NCBI RefSeq assembly: GCF_027580225.2
Contig: NC_073340.2
Span: forward strand, 36,242,001 to 36,306,000
DNA length: 64,000 nucleotides
Origin: Misgurnus anguillicaudatus
Taxonomy: Eukaryota; Chordata; Actinopteri; Cypriniformes; Cobitidae
Direction: 5' to 3'
Position 1 is the stretch's first letter, and every line of letters begins with the position of its first letter. Below the pieces are notes generated by a model. The model did no database searches. It was not told the DNA's origin and saw only the letters and a program-made list of their open reading frames with translations. Made by a program: the position numbers and the translations under genes. Shown piece after piece: positions 39,641-51,999 of the stretch.

Positions 39641-40385
39641 GGAGATTTACTGGAACCACACATTATTCAACAATACTTTAAATACTTTCACTTCATAAGA
39701 CAAAGACTTTTGTTATTTAAAGTTTGTTTCCTTGTTCTTTGTCTTGGCATGAATAAAGGTGATTGAATAAATGAATAAGGTACTAATTCCCACACAAACA
39801 CACAAAGTTTTTACCACTGAAGGCTATCAGGCTAACTTTGTAAATCACAACTATTTAATTGTCTCTCAATTTTATAAAAGCTTTCAATCTTGTAAATACG
39901 TATTGTTTTAAAGAAACTTTATTGGAAATCTCACCAGACATTTACACCACACAAGATATCAGCACCGCAGACGTCCACACACGCGCCTCACATAAACTCT
40001 TCATCATCATCCTGCTGTGTTTCAGAAGATATTAAAATGACAGTAAAGCCACTCTGTAACTAATCTCTGATAATGTTTTTTTATAAAAAAAAAAAATATT
40101 TAAAAATTGTGTGCCTATAGTATGTAATTAATCAGTAAGGTCTTGTAAATGATCTGCAGAAACATCATCTTTCTAATGAAGTAATCATTCAGGATTCTGA
40201 TCTTGAAAAGTAACTAACCCCACATTTAAAGATATTCACCATTATTAGGGCCCGAGCACACCGGGGTGTGAGGACCCTATTGTTCTTCAAGGAGTTATTA
40301 GGGCCCGAGCACCGAGGAGCAGGCCAGAATGGCCTGCACCGTGGGTGCAAAGCCCTATTGTTTTTGCTCTGTTTATTATTATTTT

Positions 40386-40424
40386 TCTTCTTCTTCTTCT
40401 TCTTCTTCTTCTTCTTCTTCTTCT
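40386..40424. repeat. (CTT)n microsatellite
   Basis: About 13 CTT units just after the 5' end of the repeat-family member. The Arg/Lys or Phe runs in overlapping frames are artefacts of this. Confidence 0.85.
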
Positions 40425-43400
40425 CCGAAATGGATCGCATTTTTGAGGGCCTAAACATACCCGAAAACTCATGAAAATTTGCACACGCGTCAGAAGTGGC
40501 GAAAATTTACATGTAGTATAGGCGTCAGAAGTGGGCGTGTAAAAATGGCTCGATAGCGCCACCTGCAAAATTTCAAGAGAACAGCCCCCCCACTACGAAA
40601 AACTTACAGATACGAAATTTGGTATGGTCATCTATCACCCCAAGACCTTCAAAAAAGTCTCTTGGAGCTAAGCTCTAAACCCCACAGGAAGTCGGCCATT
40701 TTGAATATTCTCTGTCATTTTTTGACATTTCGAAGCGTAGTACTTTAATGAACTCCTCCTAGAGATTTAATCCGATCATCATCATATTTGGTCAGTCTCA
40801 TCTAAAGGCCTTTGCGATGCTAAATTGCGGAGCTTTTGACTTTTCGTTGGAGGGCGTGTCCGTGGCGGCCTGGCAAAATGTGATGTTTCGCCATGAAACA
40901 GGAAGCTGATGTAATTCAGGCATACATTGTCCGATCTGCCCCTGACTTCACAACTTTGATAAGGGTCCAGGCCTGAACACATCAACATGGCATAACTCAG
41001 TAACACTTATAGCGCCACCTAGAGGCAGCCGGAAATACCATGTTTTACGCTGTGACTTACTGCTCTTAGATATTTAACCATATCAACATCATATTTCACC
41101 AGTGTAATCTCAAGACCTTGTGTGATGATAAAAAGCAACGACCTTGACTTTTCATTAAAGGGCATGTCCGTGGCGGCCTCGCAAAGTATCGCTAAATGAA
41201 TCCCATTTTTGACAGGCTAAACAAGCTCAAAAAGTCATAAAATGTTGCACACACGTCAGAAGTGGCGAAAAATTACATGTGGCAAAGGCGCCAGAAGTGG
41301 GCGTGTAGAAATGGCTCGATAGCGCCACCTGCAAAATTTCAAAAGAACAGCCCCCCCACTACGAAAACCATACAGATATGAAATTTGGTAGAATCATCTA
41401 TCACCCCAAGACCTACAAAAAAGTCTCTTGGAGCTAAGCTCTAAACCCCACAGGAAGTCGGACATTTTTAATTTTTGCTGTGATTTCTGTGCAAATTTGG
41501 TCATTTCCAGGCTTCGTACTTTAACGAACTCCTCCTAGGGATTTTATTAGATCGTCATCATATTTCGCCAATCTCATCTAAAGGCCTTTGCGGTGTTAAA
41601 TTGCGGAGCTTTTGACTTTTCGTTGTAGGGTGTGTCCGTGGCGGCCTGACAAAGTTCAGCGTTTTCGCCATGAAACAGGAAGTTGTTATAACTAAGGCAT
41701 ACAATGTCCAATCTGCCCCACGCTTCACATGTTTGATAAGGGTCTTGACCTGCACACATTTTAATGCCAATATTCAGCTTCAGTCATAGCACCACCTAGA
41801 GGTAGCAGGAAATGCCATGTTTTACGCTGTGATTTACTGCACTTAGAGATTTAATCAAATCATCATCATATTTGGTCAGACTGATGTTAAGCCCTTTGCG
41901 GTGATAAATTGTGAACATCTTGACTTTTCGTTGAAGGGTGTGTCCATGGCAGCCTGGCAAAGTGTGATATTTCGCCATGAAACAGGAAGCGGTTGTAATT
42001 CAGGCACACATTATCTGATCTGCTCCCGACTTCACAAGTTTGATAAGGGTCCCGGCCTGAACACGTCAATATAACAATAATCAGGTACAGTCATAGCGCC
42101 ACCTGCTGCGCACAGGCAGTGTGGCACATCAATTTTCCTTTAAATATCCACCTATATTTACCCACTTTAATTCATATCCCCCTGGTTCACGGCTTAACTA
42201 ATGCCATAGGGTGGCGGTGCACATGCGTGCGAGGGCCCTTCCATCGCTGCTTGCAGCTTTAATTAGGGCCCGAGCACCGAGGAGCAGGCCAGAATGGCCT
42301 GCACCGAAAGGTGCGAAGCCCTATTGTTTTTGCTCGAATTTATTATTTTTTTTTTTTTTATTTTTATTTTTTTTTTTATTTTTATTTTTTTTAACACTTT
42401 GGGGCATTTTGGGTGCCTTAACATACTCGAAAACTCTTGAAATTTGGCACAGACGTTAAAGTCGTCCGTCATTGCGAACAGACAAAGGCTGGAACACGGG
42501 CGTGGCACGGGGGCTCTGTAGCGCCCCCTGTAATGCAAAAACAAACAGTAGTGCGCAGATCGGGCAAACATGTACGCACATTTACGAAAGTTGGTACGCA
42601 TATAGATCTCATCGACCCGAACAACTTTCGCCCTCTAACATTTTAGCTCCGCCCAACAGGAAGTCCGCCATTTTGGATTGTTTAAAAAATGCATGCGGTG
42701 AACTTTTAAATACTCCTCCTAGAGGATGAATGCGATTGACACCAAAAGTGGTGAACATGATGTCGAGACATTGGACTTGCTAAATTGCGAAGGGATTTTT
42801 GATATCTCGAACGGTTCTGCCATGGCGAGGCGACAAAGTTGTGGCGAAATCAGAGAAACAGGAAGTGTCTAATATCTGAGGCAAAAAATATCTTATTGTG
42901 ATGCCATGCGGGAAGTTTGTTCGTCTAAAGATTCCGATCGCATTGATGTGCCTATTGTGACTCCCGTGTATAGCGCCACCACCAGACGCCAGGAAGTGTG
43001 TCAGTCACAAAGGTGATTTTTTTTCACAGTTCCATGCGATGTTCTTTTCAATACTCCTTCTAGGATTTTCATGCGATTGTTACCAAAAGTGGTCAACATG
43101 ATGCCGAGACATTGTAGATGATAAATTGCGAAGGGATTTTTGATATCTCAAAAGCTGTTCCCATGGCAACCTGTCAAACTTTACTTTCGTTTTTAAGGCA
43201 TATTTAAACCTTACATCTGCATGCGGTAAACTTTTAAATACTCCTCCTGAGGAAATAATGTGATTGACTTCAGAAGTGGGCAACATAATAATGAGACATT
43301 GTAGATGATAAATTGCGAAGGGATTTTTGATATCTCAAACGCTGTTCCCATGGCAACGCGTCAAACTTTGCTTTCACTTTCCAGCATATATAAGGCTGAC

Positions 43401-44997
43401 TGTTACATGCTGTGAACCTTTAAATACTCCTCGTATGGGATTCATGCGATTGACACAAAAAGTGGTCAACATGATGCTGAGACATTGTAGACGCTAAATT
43501 GCGAAGGGATTTTTGATATCTCAAATGCTGTTCCCATGGCAACGCGTCAAACGTTACTTTAATTTCAGGCATGTTTAAGGCTCTTGGCGTGCTTAGTTGA
43601 ACTTTATATTTGGCACACACATCAGAGTTGTCAGCTGTTAAGTGTTGACAAAAAGGTCAGATAAAGGCGTGTCTATTAAGTGGCTCACTAGCGCCCCGGT
43701 TTATCTAAATGTGGGGTTTCTTTTACCTACAGTCCCCAAATGGCTCAGAAACAACATTAAATAGCCCACTGATATTTTACCCACTTGATGCCCTTGCCCA
43801 CCGTGCATCGTTTTCTCGGACGCACCGTGTAGCGGTAAAAAAACGTGCGAGGGCCTGCCATTGCTGCTTGCAGCTATATTTATTATTTTTTTTCTTTTTC
43901 TCCGACTTCAGCGGGACTTTAGAGGGCCTAAACATACTCGAAAACTCATGAAATTTTGCACAGATGTCAAGAGTGATGAAAATTTACATGTGGTGTATGC
44001 TTTAGAATTAGGCGTGAGAAAATGGCTCTATAGCGCCACCTACAAATTTTCAAAGAAGCAGCCCTCGGACTGTGTTTGACGTACAATTACGAAATTCGGT
44101 ACGCGTCAGTAGCATGACAAGACCTACAAAAAAGTCTCTTGGAGCGAAGCCGTAAACCAAACAGGAAGTCAGCTATTCGGAGTTATTTTTGTGATTTGGG
44201 CGCAGTTTTTGTCATTTCCAGGCGTCATACTTTATCTAACTCCTCCTACAGTTTTCGTCGTATAATCTTCTTATTTGGTGAGTGTCATCTTAAGGCCTTT
44301 GTGATGCTAAATTGCGAAGGATTTGACTCTACGTAAAAATTTGTGTCGGTTCTGGCCCGACAAAGTTTGATGTTTTCCAATGAAACAGGAAGTTGCTGGA
44401 ACTCATGTATACAGTGTCCGATCTGTCCCAAATTTCACATGATTGCTAAGAGTCCTGACCTGAACACATCTACATAACAATTTTCATTTATAGCCATAGC
44501 GCCACCAGCTGGCAACCTGAAGGAACATGTTTTAGCGCCACTTTCAAATATTGAATGAAGCAGCCCTTGGACTGTGTTTAACTTACATGTACGAATTTCG
44601 GTATGCTCATGTATTATTACAAGCCCTACAAAAAAGTCTCTTGGAGCAACGCCCTAAACCAAACAGGAAGTCAGCTATTTTGAATTATTTCTCAGATTTT
44701 GGCTCAGTTTTTCTCATTTCCAGCAGTCATACTTTAACTAACTCCTCCTACAGTTTTCGTCGGATCATCATCATATTTGGAGAGTGTCATCTTAAGGCCT
44801 TTGTGATGCTAAATTGCGAAGGATTTGATTCTATATTAAAATTTGTGTCTATTTCGGCCAGCCAAAGTTTGATGTTTCGCTATGAAACAGGTTGCTGGAA
44901 CTCAGGCATACAGTGTCCGATCTGTCCCAAACTTCACATGATTGCTAAGAGTCATGACCTGAACACATCTACATGTCAATAGTCACTTATGGTTATA

Positions 44998-45917
44998 GCG
45001 CCACCAGCTGGCAACAGGAAGTGACATGTTTACAATGATTATCCAATGTCTGATCTGTCCCAAACTTCACATGATTAATAAGAGTCCTGGACTGAACACA
45101 TCTACATGTCAATAGTCACTTATGGTTATAGCGCCACCAGCTGGCAACAGGAAGTGACATGTTTACAATGATTATCCAATGTCTGATCTGTCCCAAACTT
45201 CACATGATTAATAAGAGTCCTGGAGTGAACACATCTACATGTCATTAGTCACTTATGGTTATAGCGCCACCAGCTGGCAACAGGAAGTGACATGTTTACA
45301 ATGATTATCCAATGTCTGATCTGTCCCAAACTTCACATGATTGCTAAGAGTCATGACCTGAACACATCTACATGTCAATAGTCACTTATGGTTATAGCGC
45401 CACCAGCTGGCAACAGGAAGTGACATGTTTACAATGATTATCCAATGTCTGATCTGTCCCAAACTTCACATGATTAATAAGAGTCCTGGAGTGAACACAT
45501 CTACATGTCAATAGTCACTTATGGTTATAGCGCCACCAGCTGGCAACAGGAAGTGACATGTTTACACTGATTATGCAATGTCCGATCTTTCCCTAACTTC
45601 ACATGATTAATAAGAGTCCTGGACTGAACACATCTACATGTCAATAGTCACTTATGGTTATAGCGCCACCAGCTGACAACAGGAAGTGACATGTTTACAC
45701 TGATTATGCAATGTCTGATCTGTCCCAAACTTCACATGATTAATAAGAGTCCTGGACTGAACACATCTACATGTCAATAGTCACTTATGGTTATAGCGCC
45801 ACCAGCTGACAACAGGAAGTGACATGTTTAGACTGATTATGCAATGTCCGATCTTTCCCTAACTTCACATGATTAATAAGAGTCCTGGACTGAACACATC
45901 TACATGTCAATAGTCAC
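44998..45917. repeat. 133-bp tandem array, about 7 units
   Basis: The string GCGCCACCAGCTG recurs at 44998, 45131, 45264, 45397, 45530, 45663 and 45796, exactly 133 bp apart. Each unit contains CAACAGGAAGTGACATG and CAAACTTCACATGATT. The array resumes at 47320 after a hAT insertion. Confidence 0.85.
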
Positions 45918-47319
45918 CAGTGTTGGGCAAGTTACTAAAAAATTAGTAATTAGTTACAGTTACTAATTACTTCTTTTAAAAGTAACTGAATTACTCTACC
46001 GGTTACTGTATATCAAAAGTAATTAGTTACTTAGAAAAGTAACTTTTAAGTTACTTTTATGTCTGCTTTTTAAATGTAAATATGAACAGTACTGAACAGT
46101 CAAACAGTAAAATGATATGGATGGGCTATTTTACACGTAAGACTCTAATATATCACATACTGTAGGAGCCTATTTTGCTTTAGATTCAACCTTTGAATAT
46201 TTTTGTTAGAAATTATCTTAATATTTAAACTTAGTTTATTTATGTATATCATTTAGACCATTTAGACAAATATTCTGCATGTTTACAAAAATATAAAATG
46301 TGTTAAAATTGTGTAGTGTCTCTTTAAACATTTGGAGACAATTGTGTAAACATGTCAAATTTTCTAAAATAAATTATAATTTTTCTGATTTCATATTTAT
46401 TTTAATAAGTTAGAAACGTCTCCGCTGTGTCCTGCTGACAGGCACGATGCGTGTGCAGCAGATGAGGCAAATTATGGGTCCTCCGAAGGTTAGACCGTCT
46501 CATTTCAGTTCTCTTCGCGAACTTCTGAGCGCCTTGAATGGGCAAGTGCTCACCTTTTATTGCATGCTTAGTAGGGTGCAGCACTTGAATTGGAACACAG
46601 CTTGTGAAGCTTGCCACAGGGACTGCGCTCTTTGGTCATATATTGTTTGTTTTCTGTTGGATTTAAATGATACACAGGATTAAAGGAAGATATTTATTCA
46701 GAAAACGGAGTAGGCTACATGGATTGTTTTGTCGGACGGACACAGAGCGAGTGGATTGTTTTGTCAGATGGACACAGAGCGAGTGGATTTTTTGTTCGGA
46801 TACGGAGAGACTGAAACTAAAACTAAAAGCGAGCTCACACATACTATGGAGTTTTAACACGGGTGTACACCGCAGTGTGAATATTTTAGTGGAAACAACA
46901 ATCGCGGATCGTTCTCTTCCATGAAGCCGATGTAAACATCTAAGAATATATGATCATTTCTTAGATTTATTACCTTTGTGGACTACAAATGCAAGTTGAT
47001 GTCATACTGCGATTGCTTGGTGAAGATAATTTACAAACATGAGACCGGATGGATTATGACTTGCGCACAATTTTTAAACAAAGGTATGTTGTCCCGTTTA
47101 GATTTTTCATGTTCATTCTATATGCACTGTCAGCTATGATGAAGTGTAATGAATCATTGCGCCGCCAACTACAGTCCTGCGACATCAGATATGTCTTGTC
47201 TATTTTTTACAAAATAGAGTAACGCGCGTAACGAACTCATTTAAATTTCAGTAATTGTAATTGCGTTACTTGATTTAAAAAAATAGTGGAGTTACAGTAA
47301 CGCGTTACTCCCATCACTG
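45918..47319 (+). mobile_element. hAT-type element inside the tandem array, TSD ATAGTCAC
   Basis: Left end CAGTGTTGGGCAAGTTACT, right end reverse-complemented CAGTGATGGGAGTAACGCG. Perfect 8-bp duplication ATAGTCAC at 45910-45917 and 47320-47327. Subterminal TTACT/AGTAA motifs on both sides. 1402 bp, no transposase seen. Confidence 0.85.
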
Positions 47320-47732
47320 ATAGTCACTTATGATGCCAATAGTCAGTTACGGTCATAGTGCCACCAGCTGGTAACAGGAAGTAACATGTTTACAATGATA
47401 ATGCAATGTCGGATTTGTCCCAAACTTCACATGATTGATAAGAGTCCTGGACAGAACACATCTACGTGCCAATATTTACATGTAGTCACTCATACACACA
47501 CACACTCGCTCACTCACTCTCTCTCTCTCATGCTATCTTACACGATGCTACCTCGCTGTCATTTGTAATTAGCAACAGGAAATGTGGCACATTATACTAC
47601 ACTTTTAAATGGTTCACCTATGTTTACATGCTTAAATGCCTATTTACTACTGTTCCCTTTAATTCTTCTCATGCCACGGCGTGGCGGTGTCAGGTGTGCG
47701 AGGGCCCTTCCATCACTGCTTGCAGTTTTAAT

Positions 47733-49610
47733 TCCACTTTACTCTTTTTGTGTCTTTCACTTTCTAAAAGTCAGTTTTTTTATGATAATTTGCTTATATG
47801 ATACACATGAAATGTAAATGTACAATCTAATACCTAACAAATAAAATGAGTGATTATAAAGAGTCAGAAACTGATTTAGGCTCTTATCAATATTGATAAA
47901 TAAGATACTTGAAACTACAACAAACTGCTTTATGATATACGTTTCTTTATGTACGCTTATTCGAGTTGTTTAGTGCAGCTGTCTGGTGTTTTGTGTATGC
48001 ATTATTCAAAAATATAACATTATTTATTTACAGATATTTAGCAGTTTTATAAATATACTATATAGTTGCATGTATGTTAACAAACTTTATTGTCGTATTT
48101 AATCTGCTCTGGTTTAACTTCAACAACAAGTTTGGCAACAAAGTAAAGGACATAAATAAAAAAGTCCCTGTTGTTTAGTTGTAACTATAGCATCAGAATT
48201 CAATTCAATTCAGTTGTGATGTACATTGTGTTTTCTTTGCTTGTGGGGTTAAAGTTTGTGGTTTATTGTGGTTTCAAATGAACAGAAGAAATATGTGCTT
48301 ACTTCCGGAAACAAAAGCAGATAAAATGCTGCAAAGCAACTTCAATGTAAAGTTCCCAAACTGAAGTTTGTGCTGCCAGTTAAACAATAAATGAAGTTTA
48401 CAGGTAATTGTTGAAACTATGTAGTTGATCAAGATTCCTCCAGACTTACACGACTACATTACTCTGACAGACTATTTGCTTTTTAAGTTTGCACTGAAAA
48501 AATAGTTTTATCGGTTTTACCCAACCATCGACATACTGACAGACACTTCTTGGTTTTATCAAAATCCATTTTGATGTAAAAAAAAATAATTTGTATCCAA
48601 AGATGGTTTTGTAGCAATCATCCTGTCAGTATTTGAATAATGAAGAAAATATTTCAAAAATGGTAAATGGACTGCATTTATATAGCGCTTTGATAGACCA
48701 ATGGCCATCCAAAGCGCTTTACATATTGCCTCACATTCACCCACCAACAGCAGTTTCAGCCATGCAAGGCACCATCCGGCTCATCGGGAGCAGCTGGAGT
48801 TAGGTGTCTTGCTCATAGACCATAAAAATATGGACGTAGTGTCGATGACGTCACCCATTGGTTTGTGAACATCATTTTTGAAGCTTAAAGTAGACGTTGC
48901 CTGCCGTCGCCAACTTGGCCGCGCGTCACCGCGAATCACTTGCGGAAAAACTGAAAATGGGTAAAGAGGAGGGACATGGGTGAAGCTGAGGTGGCTGGTT
49001 GCTGAAAGTCTAGTGACAGCAGTGACTACGCCCTTAATTATGCAGAACTTTAAGGCTTAATATAATTTAAATGGATGAGTTACAAAAAAAATCATACTCT
49101 TCACAGTTGTCATGCAGGGCAAAATTAGCTATATAGACCAAAAACACTTTTTGTACCAGGCTGTAAACATATTATTTTCTACTGTAAAGTTGGCCATTTT
49201 TAACATGGTGGTCTATGGGAATTGACTCCCTTTTGGGGCCAGCCTCAAGCAGCCAGTTGATGAATTGCAGTTTAAGTCACTTCTGTAATGGCTTCATAAG
49301 AGAGATCGGAAGGTTGCCCCTCGGTCTTGCTCAAGGACACCTCGAAACCTGGTCAGTTGTAGCCGTGGATTGAACCACGAACCTTCCAATTTGTAGACAA
49401 CCTACATGAACCACTCCACCACTGTCGATCATATAGATTGGACCCAATATTTTATACAGCAATAGATCAATGTGAATATGAATAATAAAATATGAATATA
49501 ATGAAAGCTTTAATTTAATGAACGAAAGAGGATTTTTCTTAGATAAACATACAGAAGTGTTATGCTGCCTGTTGTGAGATTGCCTTTTGTGCCTACTAAG
49601 CAACCACAGA
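47733..49610. other. Upstream flank of gene B, copy B of the duplicated block
   Basis: 47738-48800 and 49334-49480 match 8295-9450. Includes the teleost repeat at 48661-48800. No gene was found. Confidence 0.55.
48816..49323. mobile_element. 508-bp insertion with 10-bp TSD GTCTTGCTCA
   Basis: GTCTTGCTCA is present at 48806-48815 and 49324-49333, and once at the matching point of copy A (9293-9302). The inserted sequence starts TAGACCATAAAAATATGG, known as a scattered fish repeat. A diverged relative lies at 24880-25400. A 9-10 bp TSD would suit a Mutator-like element. Confidence 0.6.
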
Positions 49611-50324
49611 GGCTGTTTACACTTGGCATTAACATGCGTTTTCGTCGATCGGGTCACAAGTGGACGACGTTAATGCCAAGTGTAAACGGTGTTCAAAACG
49701 TTTTGAGCTCGTCCACTTTCGACCACATCCAGAGGTAGTCGAAACCACTTTCGATCGGATCGCTTTGGAGTTGCGGAACACACGTGTGGTTGAATGTGTT
49801 CGAACAGCCACACGCGACCGCCTTCTCTCCGCCCATTTATCTAATCTGAGGTATTAAACACAAGTTTTACATCTTTTTTTTTACTTCTGGCATGAATAGC
49901 GCTATTTTTAGCCTTTCATTGATAAAACTAAAGCGGCTGATCTCCGTAGTTTTGTTTTGAAAGTGTGTGAAAGTTGCGTGATCCTATTTCATCAATTGCG
50001 CTGAAAATTCAGAGAAAGCTCTAACATACACATGTACAAAACACTGTGCAGCATGTTTACTTGCTAAACAAGCAGTGCACTCCGACATAATATTAGTTTG
50101 CGTGCATATAAGCTCATAATTACTCCCGTTCGGGTTTGAATGACAGTAGAGAGACTCGCCCACCGTCTCCCAGTCCACCCCCTCACAGTATTAAGGACAG
50201 AAGCGGTCAAGGTGGACAAAAGAGATGGATTTGAATACCAGGTGTAAACGTAATGTGTCTCTCTCGTCCACTTGTGATCCGATCGATGAAAACACATCTT
50301 TAATACCAAGTGTAAACAGCCCCA
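49611..50324. mobile_element. Non-autonomous DNA element with CTGTTTACACTTGG ends
   Basis: Left GGCTGTTTACACTTGGCATT, right reverse-complemented GGCTGTTTACACTTGGTATT; the inverted similarity extends through ATCGATCGGATCACAAGTGG. The TSD is not clear. A common fish family. Confidence 0.6.
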
Positions 50325-50512
50325 TAGTTGTGGGTATGTGAACAACTAGAGGGAGGGGCTTGGTTATTATTGTGAGAGTATAAGCGCATGGCTTACGTTA
50401 CTCTGTGCTGTAGTTAAATAAACTATCTTTAATGAGGATTACGTTTTGTGTATTGCCTCTTAACATGACATGGTGTCAGAATTAAGGACTTCACGCTGAC
50501 ATTAAGAGCAAG

Positions 50513-50832
50513 ATGGCAAAGTTTGGACCTCCCGAGCCGTTCGATTTCTCGCAGCCAGCGGAGTGGGTCACATGGCGGCAAAGATTCTCCCGGTTTAGAG
50601 TCGCATCAAAACTGGATAAAGAGAGCAACGAAGTGCAGGTGAACTCACTTTTGTACTCGATGGGGAGAGATGCCGAACCTATTTACAGCTCGTTTGTGTT
50701 TCCTGCAGCAACCGAGGCCATGCCACATCCAGAGTATGAGTTTGATCTAGTGATGCAGAAGTTTGACGAACACTTTGTCCCGAAAAGAAACGTAATCCAC
50801 GATCGCGCCTGTTTTCATAAACGCAGCCAAAG
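50513..50832 (+). pseudogene. Gypsy-like gag, N-terminal part
   Basis: Begins MAKFGPPEPFDFSQPAEW; continues with WRQRFSRFRVASKLDKES and EYEFDLVMQKFDEHFVPKRN, typical of retrotransposon gag (Pfam-like UBN2/retrotrans_gag wording). The frame is interrupted at 50833 by a solo LTR and continues at 51616. The following amino acids to 51106 are LTR read-through. Confidence 0.75.
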
Positions 50833-51610
50833 TGTCATGATTTCGGTCTTATTGGCTGCTTTGTCTTTGTTTCACTATGTGTTGTGTTCTTGTTTTGACA
50901 GCTCCACACGTGCACGTCTTCCACCTGGTGATCTCATTATCTCTGACTTTTCTCACCAGCGTCCCACACCTGATTCTTATTATTGTCCAATCCGGTTTGA
51001 TTTAAATTCCCCTCGTTTCCTTTGTTCTTTGCAAGTTCGTCTTTGTATGTACCTGCCCGCTAGCTTGTCTAGTTCTAGTCCTGTCGTGTCAAGTATCTGT
51101 TTCTAATTATTAAATTTGGATTATTCACCGTGCTCTCTGCTGCCTTTGCCTCTTCAGATTCCCCGTCCCGCTGTCCGTCTCTCCCGATTGGTGTGTCAAC
51201 CGTCAAGCCTCTTTGTACACTCTGTCTGTGGATTCTCCGAGCGCCTGTCTACACCTTGCGCTGTCCAGCCGCAGTGCGCTCTCGGGTGCGTAATTCTGCG
51301 TTATACTCGGACTGCTACAGTGCGCTGTCCAGCACGGACTCTGCTGAAGTCTCTGACCGCCTCTCTCTCTCTGTGCCCCGCCAGGAAACTCTCTCTGTGC
51401 CCCGTGAAGATAACATCGAGTGTCTACGGATAGTGGATGTCCTACAGCCCTGCTGTGTTTCCCACTTGAGTGTTTTTGCCTTTACATACATACACACATA
51501 CATTACATGAAGACATTGAGTGTTTTTCTATTATACATACCCACTGACAAAACTGTGTTATTCATTAAAACCCTCTGCATTGGGATTCTTGAGTTGTGTC
51601 GTTCCTAACA
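50833..51610. mobile_element. Solo LTR in gag, 778 bp, TSD CAAAG
   Basis: Starts TGTCATGA and ends CCTAACA, flanked by CAAAG at 50828-50832 and 51611-51615. ATTAAA near its end could serve polyadenylation. Similar in style to the solo LTR at 1150-1632 but clearly diverged. Confidence 0.8.
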
Positions 51611-51952
51611 CAAAGGGCCGGTGAGACAGTGGAAGCTTTTGTGTGTGGCCTGTACGAGCTCGCGCAGCACTGGGAGTTCGGTGCGGGAAAGGATGAGCAG
51701 ATCCGGGACCGGATCGTCATCGGAATAATGGACAAAGAGGTGTCACAAAAACAGCTAGAGGCGGACCTGACTCTGGAGAGAGCCATCCAGCTTGCACGGC
51801 AAAGTGAACAAGTGAAACAACAAAGTGCAGAGCGTGTGGAAACTACAGTGAATGAGGTGAGACGGAAACAGTACAATAGCACACGGAGGAGCTATGATAA
51901 ATCACTGCAAGGACAGAAATACGGTGAGAATAAACCGAACTGTCAGAGATGA
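51611..51952 (+). pseudogene. Gypsy-like gag, C-terminal part
   Basis: Resumes with RAGETVEAFVCGLYELAQHW and continues EQIRDRIVIGIMDKEVSQKQ and LERAIQLARQSEQVKQQ. This is the usual gag helical region. The frame stops after NCQR; no CCHC zinc knuckle or protease is recognised, so that part is deleted. Confidence 0.75.
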
Positions 51953-51999
51953 ATAGGATGCATGATAAAAAGGAAAGCTGTCTAGCCCGTAACAAAGGA

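Larger units (their letters stand above)
40247..47732. mobile_element. 7.5 kb composite insertion of the TTAGGGCCCGAGCACCGAGGAG repeat family
   Basis: Copy A reads straight through at the matching point (near 8290), so this is a later insertion. It starts with ATTAGGGCCCGAGCAC and ends GCGAGGGCCCTTCCATCACT then GCTTGCAGTTTTAA. Internal junctions at about 42262 and 43870 suggest three head-to-tail family members. Recurrent phrases are TAGCGCCACC, ACAGGAAG, TCCTCCTA and AAAGTCTCTTGGAGC. No gene seen. Confidence 0.6.

Noticed and set aside
40268..40568. ORFs with long Phe, Arg or Lys runs
   Set aside because: They are translations of the (CTT)n microsatellite at 40386-40424.
44998..45917. Regular repeats as a CRISPR-like array
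   Set aside because: The 133-bp units are contiguous with no unique spacers, and the DNA is eukaryotic.
46447..46924. ORFs inside the hAT element at 45918-47319
   Set aside because: Short, no transposase motif; the element is non-autonomous.
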